Of a stretch of 64,000 nucleotides of DNA, positions 44,117 to 52,650 are shown in pieces. Origin of the DNA: Alloscardovia criceti DSM 17774 (GTDB taxonomy: Bacteria > Actinomycetota > Actinomycetes > Actinomycetales > Bifidobacteriaceae); the NCBI RefSeq assembly GCF_000376885.1, contig NZ_AQXR01000009.1:62001-126000 (forward strand). The letters are read 5' to 3'. How positions within the stretch are numbered: position 1 is the stretch's first letter; each line of letters opens with the position of its first letter. Below the pieces are notes generated by a model. That model searched no databases. It was given only the letters and a program-made list of their open reading frames with translations, and was not told where the DNA came from. Made by a program: the position numbers and the translations under genes.

Positions 44117-45592
44117 ATGCCCACACAGGACTCGCCAGTCACCACATCATCAGCGGATGATAACAGCCTTAAGAGGACGCTTGCATCCCGACATTTAACG
44201 ATGATTTCCATAGGCGGAGCCATCGGTACTGGATTATTTGTCGCATCCGGCGAATCCGTGTCCACCGCAGGCCCTGGCGGCGCCCTCATCGCGTACACGC
44301 TCATCGGTTTCATGGTGTATCTGCTCATGCAGTCTTTGGGCGAAATGGCCACATATATGCCCCTTGCCGGCTCCTTCGGCGAATACGGTACACGTTTCAT
44401 CAGCCCGAGCTTCGGCTTCGCTGTGGGGTGGAATTATTGGTACAACTGGGCCATCACGGTAGCCGCAGAGCTGAGCGCCGCCGCCTTGGTGATGAAGTAT
44501 TGGTTCCCTAATTATCCGGGTTGGATTTGGTCTGGACTCTTCTTGGTCATCCTCATCCTGATGAACGCTTTATCCGCACGCGCTTACGGCGAAGGCGAAT
44601 TCTGGTTTGCCCTCATCAAAGTCGCCACCGTGCTTGCCTTCTTGGGTCTCGGCGTATTGACGATTCTGGGCGTTCTCGGTGGCAAATCCCCAGGCTTTAC
44701 GAACTGGACCACCGGCGACGCGCCTTTCGTGGGCGGCGGCATGGGCATCCTCGCTATCTTCATGGTGGCAGGCTTTAGTTTCCAAGGCACGGAAATCGTT
44801 GGCGTAACGGCTGGCGAAGCGGATAATCCTTCTGTCACCGTGCCCCATGCCATTCGCACGATTTTCTGGCGCATCCTGCTTTTCTACATCGGCACCATTG
44901 CCGTTATCGGCTTCCTGATTCCTTATACCGACCCAAATTTGCTGAATTCTGACGTAGCCAATACGTCCATTTCCCCGTTTACGTTGGTATTTGAACGTAT
45001 GGGCATTGCTGCGGCGGCTTCCGTGATGAACGCCGTCATTCTTACCTCTATCCTGTCGGCTGGCAATTCTGGCCTGTATTCTTCCACACGCATGCTGTAT
45101 GCCATGGCTCACAATGGCAGCGCGCCTGCGTTTCTAGGACGCACAAACAAGCATGGTGTCCCGATGAATGCCTTAGCCGTCACGTCCTTGGTGGGCGCAG
45201 CCTGCTTCATTTCTTCGCTTATTGGAGACGGCTCAGCTTACACCTGGCTGGTCAACGCCTCCGGATGCGCGGGTTTCATCACGTGGATGAGCATTGCCTG
45301 GTCACATATTAAATTCCGACAGGCTTTGGCCGCACAGCACTTCCCTCTGGAGAAGCTGCCTTATCGTGCGCACTTGTACCCATTCGGGCCCATTATTGCT
45401 TTGATTATGTGCACCATTGTGATTGTGGGGCAGAATGTGGAGGCCCTGCTGGGGCAGGAGGATATGACTGCGCTGCTGTCGAGCTATATTGGCATCCCGC
45501 TGTTTTTCGGAATTTGGATTATCCACAAAATAGTAACCAAGCTGCCGAAGGTCAACCCGGCTGAGGCGGATTTGTCGGTACCAGAACGGTAG
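44117..45592 (+). CDS. lysP: LysP-like amino acid permease (APC superfamily)
   Basis: 491-aa, 12-helix amino acid:proton symporter. LKRTLASRHLTMISIGGAIGTGLFVASG is the family's first helix. Later segments follow E. coli LysP closely: GWNYWYNWA, YWFPNYPGWIWSGLF, GFSFQGTEIVG, FWRILLFYIG, SPFTLVFERMG and SAGNSGLYSSTRMLY. The similarity makes lysine the best guess, but related permeases carry other cationic or neutral amino acids. ATG 44117 follows AGAGGT. Confidence 0.88.
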   Translation: MPTQDSPVTTSSADDNSLKRTLASRHLTMISIGGAIGTGLFVASGESVSTAGPGGALIAYTLIGFMVYLLMQSLGEMATYMPLAGSFGEYGTRFISPSFGFAVGWNYWYNWAITVAAELSAAALVMKYWFPNYPGWIWSGLFLVILILMNALSARAYGEGEFWFALIKVATVLAFLGLGVLTILGVLGGKSPGFTNWTTGDAPFVGGGMGILAIFMVAGFSFQGTEIVGVTAGEADNPSVTVPHAIRTIFWRILLFYIGTIAVIGFLIPYTDPNLLNSDVANTSISPFTLVFERMGIAAAASVMNAVILTSILSAGNSGLYSSTRMLYAMAHNGSAPAFLGRTNKHGVPMNALAVTSLVGAACFISSLIGDGSAYTWLVNASGCAGFITWMSIAWSHIKFRQALAAQHFPLEKLPYRAHLYPFGPIIALIMCTIVIVGQNVEALLGQEDMTALLSSYIGIPLFFGIWIIHKIVTKLPKVNPAEADLSVPER

Positions 45593-45776
45593 TTATTGCT
45601 GGGCATTCACTCACACGGGATGTGGCCTTCGGTTGCATCCCGCGTTGTGTATGAAAAGCCAGATTAGCCTTGTTACCATGCGAACTTCCCGGTAGATTCG
45701 CTAAAAATAACCCCTTTGGATGATGTCTCGAAATCCTCATTTGGTAAAATGAACGTAGCTTTCTGAAGGAGGGAAG

Positions 45777-46685
45777 ATGGATTTTTATCTCAGTCCATTA
45801 CTTATTTTCGTTGTTCTTATTATCATCCTGCTCTTCCAAAGTGCTTATGTAGTTCCACAGCAGCAGGCTTTTATTATCGAACGTTTGGGTAAATTCCACA
45901 CTGTGAGCCTTGCGGGTTTGCATTTCAAGATTCCATTTATCGATCGCGTGGCTCATAAAACGGGGCTCCGTGTCCAGCAATTGATCGTCAAAGTGGAAAC
46001 CAAGACTTTGGATAATGTGTTCGTCAACGTCGTCGTATCTACGCAGTTTAGAATCGACCCGAAGAATGTGGCTACTGCTTACTACGAATTGGGCGATCCG
46101 GCTGGACAGTTGCGCTCCTACATGGAGGATGCGTTGCGCTCTGCTATCCCACAATTGACGCTGGATGACGCCTTTGCACGCAAGGATGATGTGGCGCGCG
46201 ACGTTCAGCAAACCGTGGGCGCGGAAATGGCGCGCTTCGGCTTCACCGTCGTAAAGTCCTTGATTACGGCCATCGACCCTTCTGATCAGGTGAAGGCCGC
46301 TATGGACTCCATTAACGCCGCTCAGCGCGAGAAGGAAGCCACGCGCGAACGTGCAGAGGCGAAGCGCATTGCCATCGAGGCACAGGCAGCGGCAGATGCC
46401 GAAAAGACACGCCTTCAAGGTGAAGGTCAGGCAAATTACCGCCGCGAAATCGCCAATGGTATCGTCGACCAGATTAAGAGTCTGCAGAACGTGGGCATGG
46501 ATATCGAAGACGTCAATAATGTCGTGCTCTTTAACCAATATTTGGACGTTATGCGTTCGCTATCCGAATCCAATAATGCCAAAACTGTGGTCCTCCCGGC
46601 TTCTACACCGGGCGGCTACACGGATTTGTTTAATCAGATGACTCAAGCCATCGTCACCGGCGACGAAAATAATTCAGAAAAATAA
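45777..46685 (+). CDS. SPFH/Band 7 (stomatin-like) membrane protein
   Basis: 302 aa: one N-terminal helix (about residues 6-24) then the SPFH domain (VPQQQAFIIERLGKF ... AHKTGLRVQQL ... VNVVVSTQFRI), then a long charged coiled coil (about 185-240, REKEATRERAEAKRIAIEAQAAADAEK). Such proteins form membrane rafts or cages; there is no NfeD partner gene next to it. AAGGAGGG is well placed before the ATG. Confidence 0.92.
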   Translation: MDFYLSPLLIFVVLIIILLFQSAYVVPQQQAFIIERLGKFHTVSLAGLHFKIPFIDRVAHKTGLRVQQLIVKVETKTLDNVFVNVVVSTQFRIDPKNVATAYYELGDPAGQLRSYMEDALRSAIPQLTLDDAFARKDDVARDVQQTVGAEMARFGFTVVKSLITAIDPSDQVKAAMDSINAAQREKEATRERAEAKRIAIEAQAAADAEKTRLQGEGQANYRREIANGIVDQIKSLQNVGMDIEDVNNVVLFNQYLDVMRSLSESNNAKTVVLPASTPGGYTDLFNQMTQAIVTGDENNSEK

Positions 46686-46797
46686 AGATAATTCAGATAA
46701 TGCTCTGAAAATTTTCTGAGGAGTATAATCGAAGTAAATAGAAGGTCCAAACGTTCCCCGAATAGGCGAATAGTTTTCAACTCCTTCTATTCGCCAC

Positions 46798-46868
46798 AGG
46801 CGAGCGCTCGTTGCATTAATCTCTTATGCAATTAATAACTCCCGTAGGAGTTGAGTGCTCGCCTTTTT
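46798..46868. terminator. Branched terminator, possible three-way junction
   Basis: Outer stem 46798-46809 with 46853-46864 (12 bp, one G-U), then TTTTTCT. Inside it are two smaller hairpins: 46811-46816 with 46826-46831, and 46837-46842 with 46847-46852 (6 bp each, tetraloop CGTA in the second). It follows the SPFH gene and overlaps the 3' end of the convergent metalloprotein gene. Confidence 0.7.
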
Positions 46869-47425
46869 CTCTGCCAATCGGGCAAATACTGGCTCATGCG
46901 GCGTTTGAATCCTTCGCCGTGGCCGCGTTCGTACAGATGCGTAAGTTCGTGGACAAGCACGTATTCCAGGAGTTCATCTGGCACAAAGGCGAGAGCAAGA
47001 TTAAGCCGAATGCGGCCTGTGGCCGGCGTGCAAGATCCCCATCTCGTTTTCATCACGCGCAGAGTTATATGCGAGGGCGTGCGGTCGATGATGCGACCCC
47101 ATTTTTTCAGCAAACTCGGCAGTTTACTCTCCAAAATCGCGCGCGCTTGCTTTTGCCTGTCCACAGTCCAATGGGTAAGAACATTTTCGCCAGTGCCACG
47201 TTCGTGAGCTTTTTGCGATTGCAGGAAAATGCGATCTCGAGCCTCGTCAATCCATTGAGTTTTGGACTGCACAAAATTCACCACATCCGAACTGTGCACA
47301 TAGTACGGCGCCGTCACTTCCACGCGCGCGTCCGGCGGCTTCACGCGCAGGTACATGTTTTTGACGCTTTTCAGGATAACCGTTACATCAAAACCATCAA
47401 TGTCTAATTCATAGATTTGAGGCAT
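46832..47425 (-). CDS. YgjP-like (M48-type) zinc metalloprotein
   Basis: 197 aa, YgjP/DUF45 family. The zinc motif HELTHL (H159, E160, H163) is followed by HGEGF with the third ligand H169. KTRWGSCTPATGRIRLNLALAFVP is the conserved lead-in. The N-terminal half is all-beta. ATG 47425 was chosen because homology starts there; the longer frame upstream is low-complexity. No ribosome site is present. Function unknown; related domains occur in restriction loci but nothing here suggests that. Confidence 0.87.
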   Translation of the reverse strand: MPQIYELDIDGFDVTVILKSVKNMYLRVKPPDARVEVTAPYYVHSSDVVNFVQSKTQWIDEARDRIFLQSQKAHERGTGENVLTHWTVDRQKQARAILESKLPSLLKKWGRIIDRTPSHITLRVMKTRWGSCTPATGRIRLNLALAFVPDELLEYVLVHELTHLYERGHGEGFKRRMSQYLPDWQRKRRALNSYGSY

Positions 47426-47542
47426 ACGTAATAGTGTGCCACAGTTTGCGGGGATGGTGGGCGATTGGACGGATTTTTGGCTGTGAGCGTGGGATTCGTG
47501 CGGGTGGAGTCGTGGGGGGGGTAGGAGAGAGTTTGTGACGAT

Positions 47543-47561
47543 ATTTTGCATAATGGACCAT
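47543..47561 (+). repeat. Single repeat-family arm
   Basis: ATTTTGCA-TAATG-GACCAT with no inverted partner, between the metalloprotein gene and tRNA-Ile. A G8 tract lies just before it (47514-47521). Confidence 0.6.
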
Positions 47562-47699
47562 TACGAGGTTGCACTGTGCACTTTTAAGCGGTGCGACACG
47601 CAGGACGACACGCGCAACGCACGAAATTGACTTTAGAAATATTGTGGTCTATTATTTTCTTTTGTTGTGACTTAGGTCGCAACTCCATAATAGAAGAAT

Positions 47700-47773
47700 G
47701 GGCCCGTAGCTCAGCAGGTTAGAGCGCATCCCTGATAAGGATGAGGTCGAAGGTTCGAGTCCCTCCGGGCCCA
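47700..47773 (+). tRNA. tRNA-Ile (GAT)
   Basis: 74 nt. Acceptor stem GGGCCCG/CGGGCCC, D arm GCTC...GAGC, anticodon arm CATCC-CTGATAA-GGATG with anticodon GAT, T arm with TTCGAGT. All stems pair. CCA is not encoded. Confidence 0.97.
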
Positions 47774-47830
47774 CGCTTTTGAAAAAGAGCGTGTTGCAGT
47801 CCACTAAATGTGGTAGGCTGTTTCTTCGTT

Positions 47831-47903
47831 GGGGGTATGGCGCAGCTGGTAGCGCATCTGCTTTGCAAGCAGAGGGTCAGGGGTTCGAGTCCCCTTACCT
47901 CCA
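47831..47903 (+). tRNA. tRNA-Ala (TGC), integration target
   Basis: 73 nt. Acceptor GGGGGTA pairs with TACCTCC (one G-U); anticodon loop TTTGCAA gives TGC. Its last 25 bases are part of the 27-bp left att repeat and are regenerated by the integrative element, so the tRNA remains intact. Confidence 0.97.
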
Positions 47904-47905
47904 CT
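47879..47905 (+). repeat. Left attachment site (attL core)
   Basis: 27 bp from the T arm to just past the tRNA-Ala 3' end, identical to 55467-55493. Confidence 0.92.
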
Positions 47906-47922
47906 CTTCAAAACCTTTTAGA

Positions 47923-47949
47923 AACCGCTAGAAATAGCGGTTTTCTTTA
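47923..47949 (+). terminator. Element-borne terminator after tRNA-Ala
   Basis: 9-bp stem (47923-47931 with 47936-47944), loop GAAA, then TCTTT. It lies inside the element and replaces the native tRNA terminator, which is now beyond the right att site. Confidence 0.75.
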
Positions 47950-47979
47950 TTTCTACAGCAAACAAAACAACCGTTTCTA

Positions 47980-47996
47980 CAACATTTGTACAACAT
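47980..47996. repeat. Left 17-bp end motif, probable integrase arm site
   Basis: ACAACATTTGTACAACA, found again at 55358-55374, near the other end. It contains ACAAC twice and is placed as tyrosine-integrase arm-type sites usually are. Confidence 0.6.
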
Positions 47997-48243
47997 TGAA
48001 AAAAGAACACTAACAAAAATCACGCCAAAAACACGACAAAGTGAAACGATACGATTATTAAAAACGAATAAAAATAAGGCTGGAACACTCCACAAACACA
48101 GTATTCCAGCCTTATCCACAATGGTATTACGTAACGGCAGTAACGAGTTAAAAATTCGGGGGGATATAGGCGCTGGGGCCGGGTAATCCGCTCGGCCCTG
48201 CCGGGGAGGAGGGCTCCCCCACCCCCCCCCTAAACCATAAGCA

Positions 48244-49080
48244 TTAAGCCACGGCAGAAATCTTTGCAATACGATTAGGGTGCAAAATACCATAACCAAA
48301 ACGGAATGTAGCACGCAGCCCAACAGAATCATGCTCAAAATATCTGTCTTCAGTCGTGGAAGCAATCACAGTACCCACGCTTGATACAATCTCATCTTTA
48401 TCGATAATGATAATTGTGTTAGCAGGCATATAAGCAGACAAGACTACAGGCAAACCAAACAATGTAGGCTCCGCACTATTCGCTACGTCTGGGCTGATTA
48501 GTGGACGCTTATCCGCACCCTTAAGCTTAAGCATGTATGCCCATGCGTCAAAGCCTAGCAGAATAGCCATAGGCGTTCCACCGTTCGTAGCGATTGCAGC
48601 CATTGCGTCAATAATAGCGTCAAGACTTGTACCCAAGTTGCCGCCGTCTACAATGCCTTGATAGTTTGCTAATCCAACAATCTTATTTGCCTGTCCTACT
48701 TCTCCCGCTGGAGCACCAAGGAATAACCTATCAGCCTTAGCAACGATAGAACGGGCAAGACTACCGCCAATAAGCTCGGGCATACTGTTGTGGCTGTATG
48801 CCTCATTACTAATCACGGACAAGGAGGCGACCTTTTGCGTACCTACAATCAGTTCACTAATAGTAGGGTCTTTCGCTTCAATCTCGGCACCCTCGGCAGT
48901 AATTTCTGCTTCAGGATCTACAGAAACATATGCAATACGCACGGTAGCGGCGTCACCCTCAACTTCACCCATGATGGTCGAAGCATTCATAATGAGAGCA
49001 CCCGGAATCGCTTCACCTGCATCCACTCCCGTTCTATTAGGGAATGCGGCCTCATTATTAATTAATGTTGTCAGAGCCAT
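48244..49080 (-). CDS. HK97-fold major capsid protein
   Basis: 278-aa protein resembling HK97-type phage capsid subunits: an N-terminal segment, VRIAYVSVDPEAEITAEGAEIEAKDPTISELIVGTQKVASLSVISNEAY (E-loop/spine-like), a middle with SLDAIIDAMAAI (A-domain/P-domain helix) and the C-terminal STTEDRYFEHDSVGLRATFRFGYGILHPNRI typical of these proteins. The shorter N-terminus lacks a long delta domain, in line with a separate scaffold gene upstream. ATG 49080 was taken because the protein reads MALTTLINNEAA; a frame extension to 49119 has no ribosome site. Confidence 0.82.
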   Translation of the reverse strand: MALTTLINNEAAFPNRTGVDAGEAIPGALIMNASTIMGEVEGDAATVRIAYVSVDPEAEITAEGAEIEAKDPTISELIVGTQKVASLSVISNEAYSHNSMPELIGGSLARSIVAKADRLFLGAPAGEVGQANKIVGLANYQGIVDGGNLGTSLDAIIDAMAAIATNGGTPMAILLGFDAWAYMLKLKGADKRPLISPDVANSAEPTLFGLPVVLSAYMPANTIIIIDKDEIVSSVGTVIASTTEDRYFEHDSVGLRATFRFGYGILHPNRIAKISAVA

Positions 49081-49253
49081 AATAATTATCACTTTCGCTA
49101 GTATTTTTCCGATTCTCACATGCGACGGGATAATTACTATTTCAAAAGAATAATGCCCGTAGCATGCTAAAAATAAATTTCAGTATGCCACGGGCATTAT
49201 TTAAAAACTGTCTGCAATCAAATCACATGATTACATAAGCTATTATAGCACGG

Positions 49254-49904
49254 TTAATAGAAACCGCCACGACTACGAATGCTAGTAAATACTCCACCTA
49301 ATTGTGATTGGCGTATTGGTGTCCTCCATGGGATACTTTCACGCACGTGAGGGGTATTCATTGGGAGAGGCTCGCGCCTCATATATCTGTGTTTGTCCCA
49401 AATTTGACCAATAATACGTTTTGCAATAAAGTCCGCGGGAACCTGCTCTACCAGTTCTTCTAAAGCCCAATCAGAGCGACCTCTAAACTCTACATTAAGT
49501 GGCTTGTTTAAGTGTTCGTTAAGCCAATCCGTTAGCGCTTCGGGGTCTATACAATAGGTTCGCGCATTATCTTTTATCCTCTTATTATTTTCGCCTTCAA
49601 CGATTTGGAAAAGAAGCTTTTTACTAAGCTCATGCACCTTTTGCGCATTTTCAGCTGTCATTGTGTTGATATATTGCTGTGTGAGCTGTTCTGCCTCTTT
49701 TTCTTTTTGTAATGAGTGTTCTAGCGAATTGGCAGCCTTCTCATATTTATCTTTCATTTCCTTGTATTTCAGCCTGTACCGTTTCGCTTCAGCATTCGCC
49801 TTACTATGCTCAGAAACACTCTCGTGGACGGTTTCAGCCTCAGGCGTTGAAGTTTTTTCTACGATTGGTTCAGGATCCTGTTTAGGACTAGTAGTATCGG
49901 CCAT
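49254..49904 (-). CDS. Scaffold-like coiled-coil protein
   Basis: 216 aa. Acidic N-terminus (TTSPKQDPEPIVEKTSTPEAE), a long charged coiled coil (about residues 45-120), then a mixed domain with DPEALTDWLNEHLNKPL and a Gly/Arg-rich end. Position directly before the capsid gene and the coiled-coil nature fit a capsid scaffold, but I recognise no named family. GGAGGGG lies before ATG 49904, which overlaps the stop of the 71-aa gene (TAATG). Confidence 0.65.
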   Translation of the reverse strand: MADTTSPKQDPEPIVEKTSTPEAETVHESVSEHSKANAEAKRYRLKYKEMKDKYEKAANSLEHSLQKEKEAEQLTQQYINTMTAENAQKVHELSKKLLFQIVEGENNKRIKDNARTYCIDPEALTDWLNEHLNKPLNVEFRGRSDWALEELVEQVPADFIAKRIIGQIWDKHRYMRREPLPMNTPHVRESIPWRTPIRQSQLGGVFTSIRSRGGFY

Positions 49905-50119
49905 TATTCCCCTCCCCCTATTTTTGTGCGATTCGCTAGTTCTGTGGTACTGTCGGCGATACGGCATAATGCTAAAATTAATGCTTCCTCATAGGACAGT
50001 TTCCCTGTAGCATATTGACGTTCAAGACTTTCCACACCACTAGTGAACACTAGACCGTGTTTGTGCAGCGTGTCATATTGGTATTCTGTAAGCGTGGGAA
50101 GTTGCGAGGAGTAACTCAT
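49904..50119 (-). CDS. Small satellite protein, 71 aa
   Basis: Not recognised. Predicted alpha-helical, with TEYQYDTLHKHGLVFTSG and YEEALILALCRIADS. A GGGGG run precedes the ATG. Coupled to the scaffold-like gene by stop/start overlap, so it may belong to the capsid module. Confidence 0.7.
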   Translation of the reverse strand: MSYSSQLPTLTEYQYDTLHKHGLVFTSGVESLERQYATGKLSYEEALILALCRIADSTTELANRTKIGGGE

Positions 50120-50137
50120 TATTTTTCCCCCATATCT

Positions 50138-50542
50138 TTATATTTCAGTCTCAGGCACTACCGTGTCCGCGCTAAGTTCATGTTCAGGCGTATCGTTAAT
50201 GTATTGGGTTTGTGGATCCTCATTAGTATCTGTCATTATTTGTTCCTCTTTCCCATTGTTGGGGAAAATTTTCCGCGCGAGACTGCGGAACGCTTCCATT
50301 TCCCTTTCTTCCTTGGCCCTTTTATTCCCCTCCAGAAGCTCGATTTCCGCCGTAACACGGGCTATATCTTCTTCTTGTTGCGCGATACGTTTTTCCGTGT
50401 CTTTCTTATCTTCGTCTAAGGCTTTTAACCGGGCGAGAAGATTACTTTTTGAAGCTCTCATCACGTGGAGAACGCTTGTAAGCTCTTCTCTATGCTTTTT
50501 CAAACCCTGTATAGTCACATCTAGATCATTTAATTTAACCAA
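50138..50542 (-). CDS. Coiled-coil satellite protein, 134 aa
   Basis: Residues about 10-85 form a continuous charged coiled coil (LKALDEDKKDTEKRIAQQEEDIARVTAEIELLE). The last 32 residues are acidic and could also start separately at an internal ATG preceded by AAAGAGG. The long form begins with TTG, so the start is uncertain. Function unknown. Confidence 0.6.
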   Translation of the reverse strand: MVKLNDLDVTIQGLKKHREELTSVLHVMRASKSNLLARLKALDEDKKDTEKRIAQQEEDIARVTAEIELLEGNKRAKEEREMEAFRSLARKIFPNNGKEEQIMTDTNEDPQTQYINDTPEHELSADTVVPETEI

Positions 50543-50593
50543 AATACACCGCCATTCCTATATGCTTAGTAAATAAACCGAACATTGCGCGTC

Positions 50594-51067
50594 TCATTTT
50601 TCTTCTCCCTTGGTGTTGAGATTCCTATATTCCTTCTTATACTCTTCAGAAATCCCTATCATGATTTTTAATACGTCTCTCATCGGCGTATGTGTGGCAG
50701 TGCTCACCGTTTCAATATCGGTTATGAGGATCTTGCCAGAATGGGCGTTCTGCTCAATGCCTAGACTGATTAAAGATTCAGTATTATGACTCAAGATTGC
50801 TACACATTTGGAAAGTGCAAAATAGTCTGCTGATTGATTGAGGGGTAAGCCGAAATATCTGCCTGTTTGTTCAGACTCTTCGCGAGCTAGCACACACAGG
50901 GGGCACTCTTCGTACTGACTAATGCCCTTGAGACATACTCTCCCCGTACTGTGTAACGATTCGCCGCATAGTGGGCGTGCTGAACCTGGTAAAGACCAGT
51001 GAGCCGTTTTTTTACGTGGTGTTCGTGTTACTTTTTTTGTTTGTGTTTTACGTATTTTTTGTACCAT
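50594..51067 (-). CDS. Satellite protein with Cys-rich zinc-ribbon-like region, 157 aa
   Basis: Not recognised. Very basic N-terminus (KIRKTQTKKVTRTPRKK), then four or more cysteines in CGES...CLKG...CPLC, a likely zinc-binding knuckle, followed by a helical domain. It could bind nucleic acid. Situated between the helicase and the capsid-module genes. Confidence 0.65.
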   Translation of the reverse strand: MVQKIRKTQTKKVTRTPRKKTAHWSLPGSARPLCGESLHSTGRVCLKGISQYEECPLCVLAREESEQTGRYFGLPLNQSADYFALSKCVAILSHNTESLISLGIEQNAHSGKILITDIETVSTATHTPMRDVLKIMIGISEEYKKEYRNLNTKGEEK

Positions 51068-51103
51068 TGTCTAATCTTTTCTTGTATATTACCTACATAT
51101 TTG

Positions 51104-52636
51104 TTATTTTCGATTTTCTAGTTCTTCATGTGCTTTCGATGCCCATAACCCTCCTTTCTCATCGATTAAATAATGGAGTTGCTCATAAGTGAGTTGGGTG
51201 AAATCACAGTCAGACGCATATTGTGGAAGAGCGTTTTTAAACTCACTCATATCCTGTTTTGGGACAGAATTCACAGAACTCACCTCATTGACAGAACTCA
51301 CCCCGTTTGAGTTCCTTGAGGTGTTGGAAACATTGACAGAACTCACAGAACTCACAGAACTCACATCCTCTAGAGCGTGAGTTCTGTCACTTTCAACACA
51401 CTCTAAGTCCTTGGAATTATTAGCCTGACGAACAGAACTCACACTACTATTTTTCGTGAGTTCTGTGAGGTTTGTGAGTTCTGTGAATTCACGGTCTAAA
51501 ACGCCTTGAAATGGGGTTGTAATATACCACTCATAGACGTATTGTTTCACCTGCCTAGAGAGAATTTTCCCATGAGAGCGTTGACGCGTATTTTGTACCT
51601 GTCTCCATTCGTAGCCTGCTTCAGACGCTTCTTTTTTAATCTCAGACGTGAGCGCATGCCCATCATTGTTTTGTAGATACTCTACAAGGAATTCGAGAAT
51701 CTCATTTGAACCGTTATTACTACGAGTTTCCGCAGCGGCGTCCGTATCACGTGACTGGTTAAGGTTGATTATTTCGCCAACACTCTTATCTGTGTCCTCG
51801 AGGTTGGCAACACGGGCAACACTCATGCTTTCGCCCTCATCGGTGCGAATATCTATAGACTGGAGACTAAAACACCATGATTTGCCCTGCTCGGGACTGT
51901 ACTGGGCTTTATCCAACGTGACGTAACATAAGCCTGTTTCATCATCTTTGGCTACTAGGAGGACACTACGAGCCACATCACGGAATGCATGAGAACCACT
52001 GAGCTTGTCGGACGCATACCCGCCACCCTTCCCGAAGTGAATTACGCCGATAACACTAATGTTTAAGCGTTGAGCCATTCGGGCTAATGGATCGAGTGCA
52101 CGTCTTACGTCATCTTTCCTATTCGTGTCCCCATTCATGTAACTGTTTAACGGATCAATGAGGATTAGACGGATATCGTTTTCTTTTAATAGGTTTTCAA
52201 GTAGTGGCATGTCTTCGGGGATAGTAATATCCGACTCTATTTCAGATTCTCCGTACATGTCTGTGGTTACAAGTGCGGCGTCTCCGAAGAATACTCGGTT
52301 TAGGTTTGCTCCTGCTGCTTGTAAGCGTGCTTTCTGCATGCTTTGTGTATCTTCTTTAGCAAAGATAGCCACGTTGATAGGTTTGCCGTAATAGTCGCCT
52401 TGTAGTTTGCCCGTAGTGGCTAGGGCTAGTTTAAATAGGGCAAATGTGGACTTACCTACACCCGCACGCCCACTAATCAGCGTCACCATGTCTAACGGCA
52501 GAGCGGGCATATCTAAATAGCGTGGTTTCACCGTTTTCACATGCGGGGCGGGAGTGAGTTTGAGTTTTTTCTCAAAATCGTGAGAATCGTGAGAAGGTTC
52601 AGGAATGTTGAACGGATTGTCAAATCTATCTGTCAT
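51104..52636 (-). CDS. AAA/RecA-fold replicative helicase (RepA-like), with iterons in its C-terminal part
   Basis: 510 aa. Walker A GRAGVGKST (K62), Walker B near LILIDPLNSY, and GVIHFGKGG plus SGSHAFRDVARSVL place it with RSF1010 RepA/AAA_25 hexameric helicases, often fused or paired with phage and plasmid primases. Residues about 300-370 look like a winged helix. The region about 380-450 is low-complexity (repeated ELT and SSV) and is encoded by nine copies of a 10-bp repeat. It probably drives replication of the excised element. Confidence 0.8.
   Translation of the reverse strand: MTDRFDNPFNIPEPSHDSHDFEKKLKLTPAPHVKTVKPRYLDMPALPLDMVTLISGRAGVGKSTFALFKLALATTGKLQGDYYGKPINVAIFAKEDTQSMQKARLQAAGANLNRVFFGDAALVTTDMYGESEIESDITIPEDMPLLENLLKENDIRLILIDPLNSYMNGDTNRKDDVRRALDPLARMAQRLNISVIGVIHFGKGGGYASDKLSGSHAFRDVARSVLLVAKDDETGLCYVTLDKAQYSPEQGKSWCFSLQSIDIRTDEGESMSVARVANLEDTDKSVGEIINLNQSRDTDAAAETRSNNGSNEILEFLVEYLQNNDGHALTSEIKKEASEAGYEWRQVQNTRQRSHGKILSRQVKQYVYEWYITTPFQGVLDREFTELTNLTELTKNSSVSSVRQANNSKDLECVESDRTHALEDVSSVSSVSSVNVSNTSRNSNGVSSVNEVSSVNSVPKQDMSEFKNALPQYASDCDFTQLTYEQLHYLIDEKGGLWASKAHEELENRK
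51264..51492. repeat. Iteron-like cluster: nine copies of ACAGAACTCA
   Basis: Exact copies of ACAGAACTCA start at 51273, 51291, 51336, 51345, 51354 and 51432; reverse copies TGAGTTCTGT start at 51378, 51457 and 51475. Near-copies flank both ends (ACAGAATTCA at 51264). Spacing includes 9-bp phased triplets. Located inside the helicase gene. Confidence 0.85.
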
Positions 52637-52650
52637 ACTAGTGGTATTCC

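Noticed and set aside
47700-47903. tRNA-Ile/tRNA-Ala as the spacer of an rRNA operon
   Set aside because: No 16S or 23S sequence flanks them; in actinobacteria this pair also occurs outside rRNA operons.
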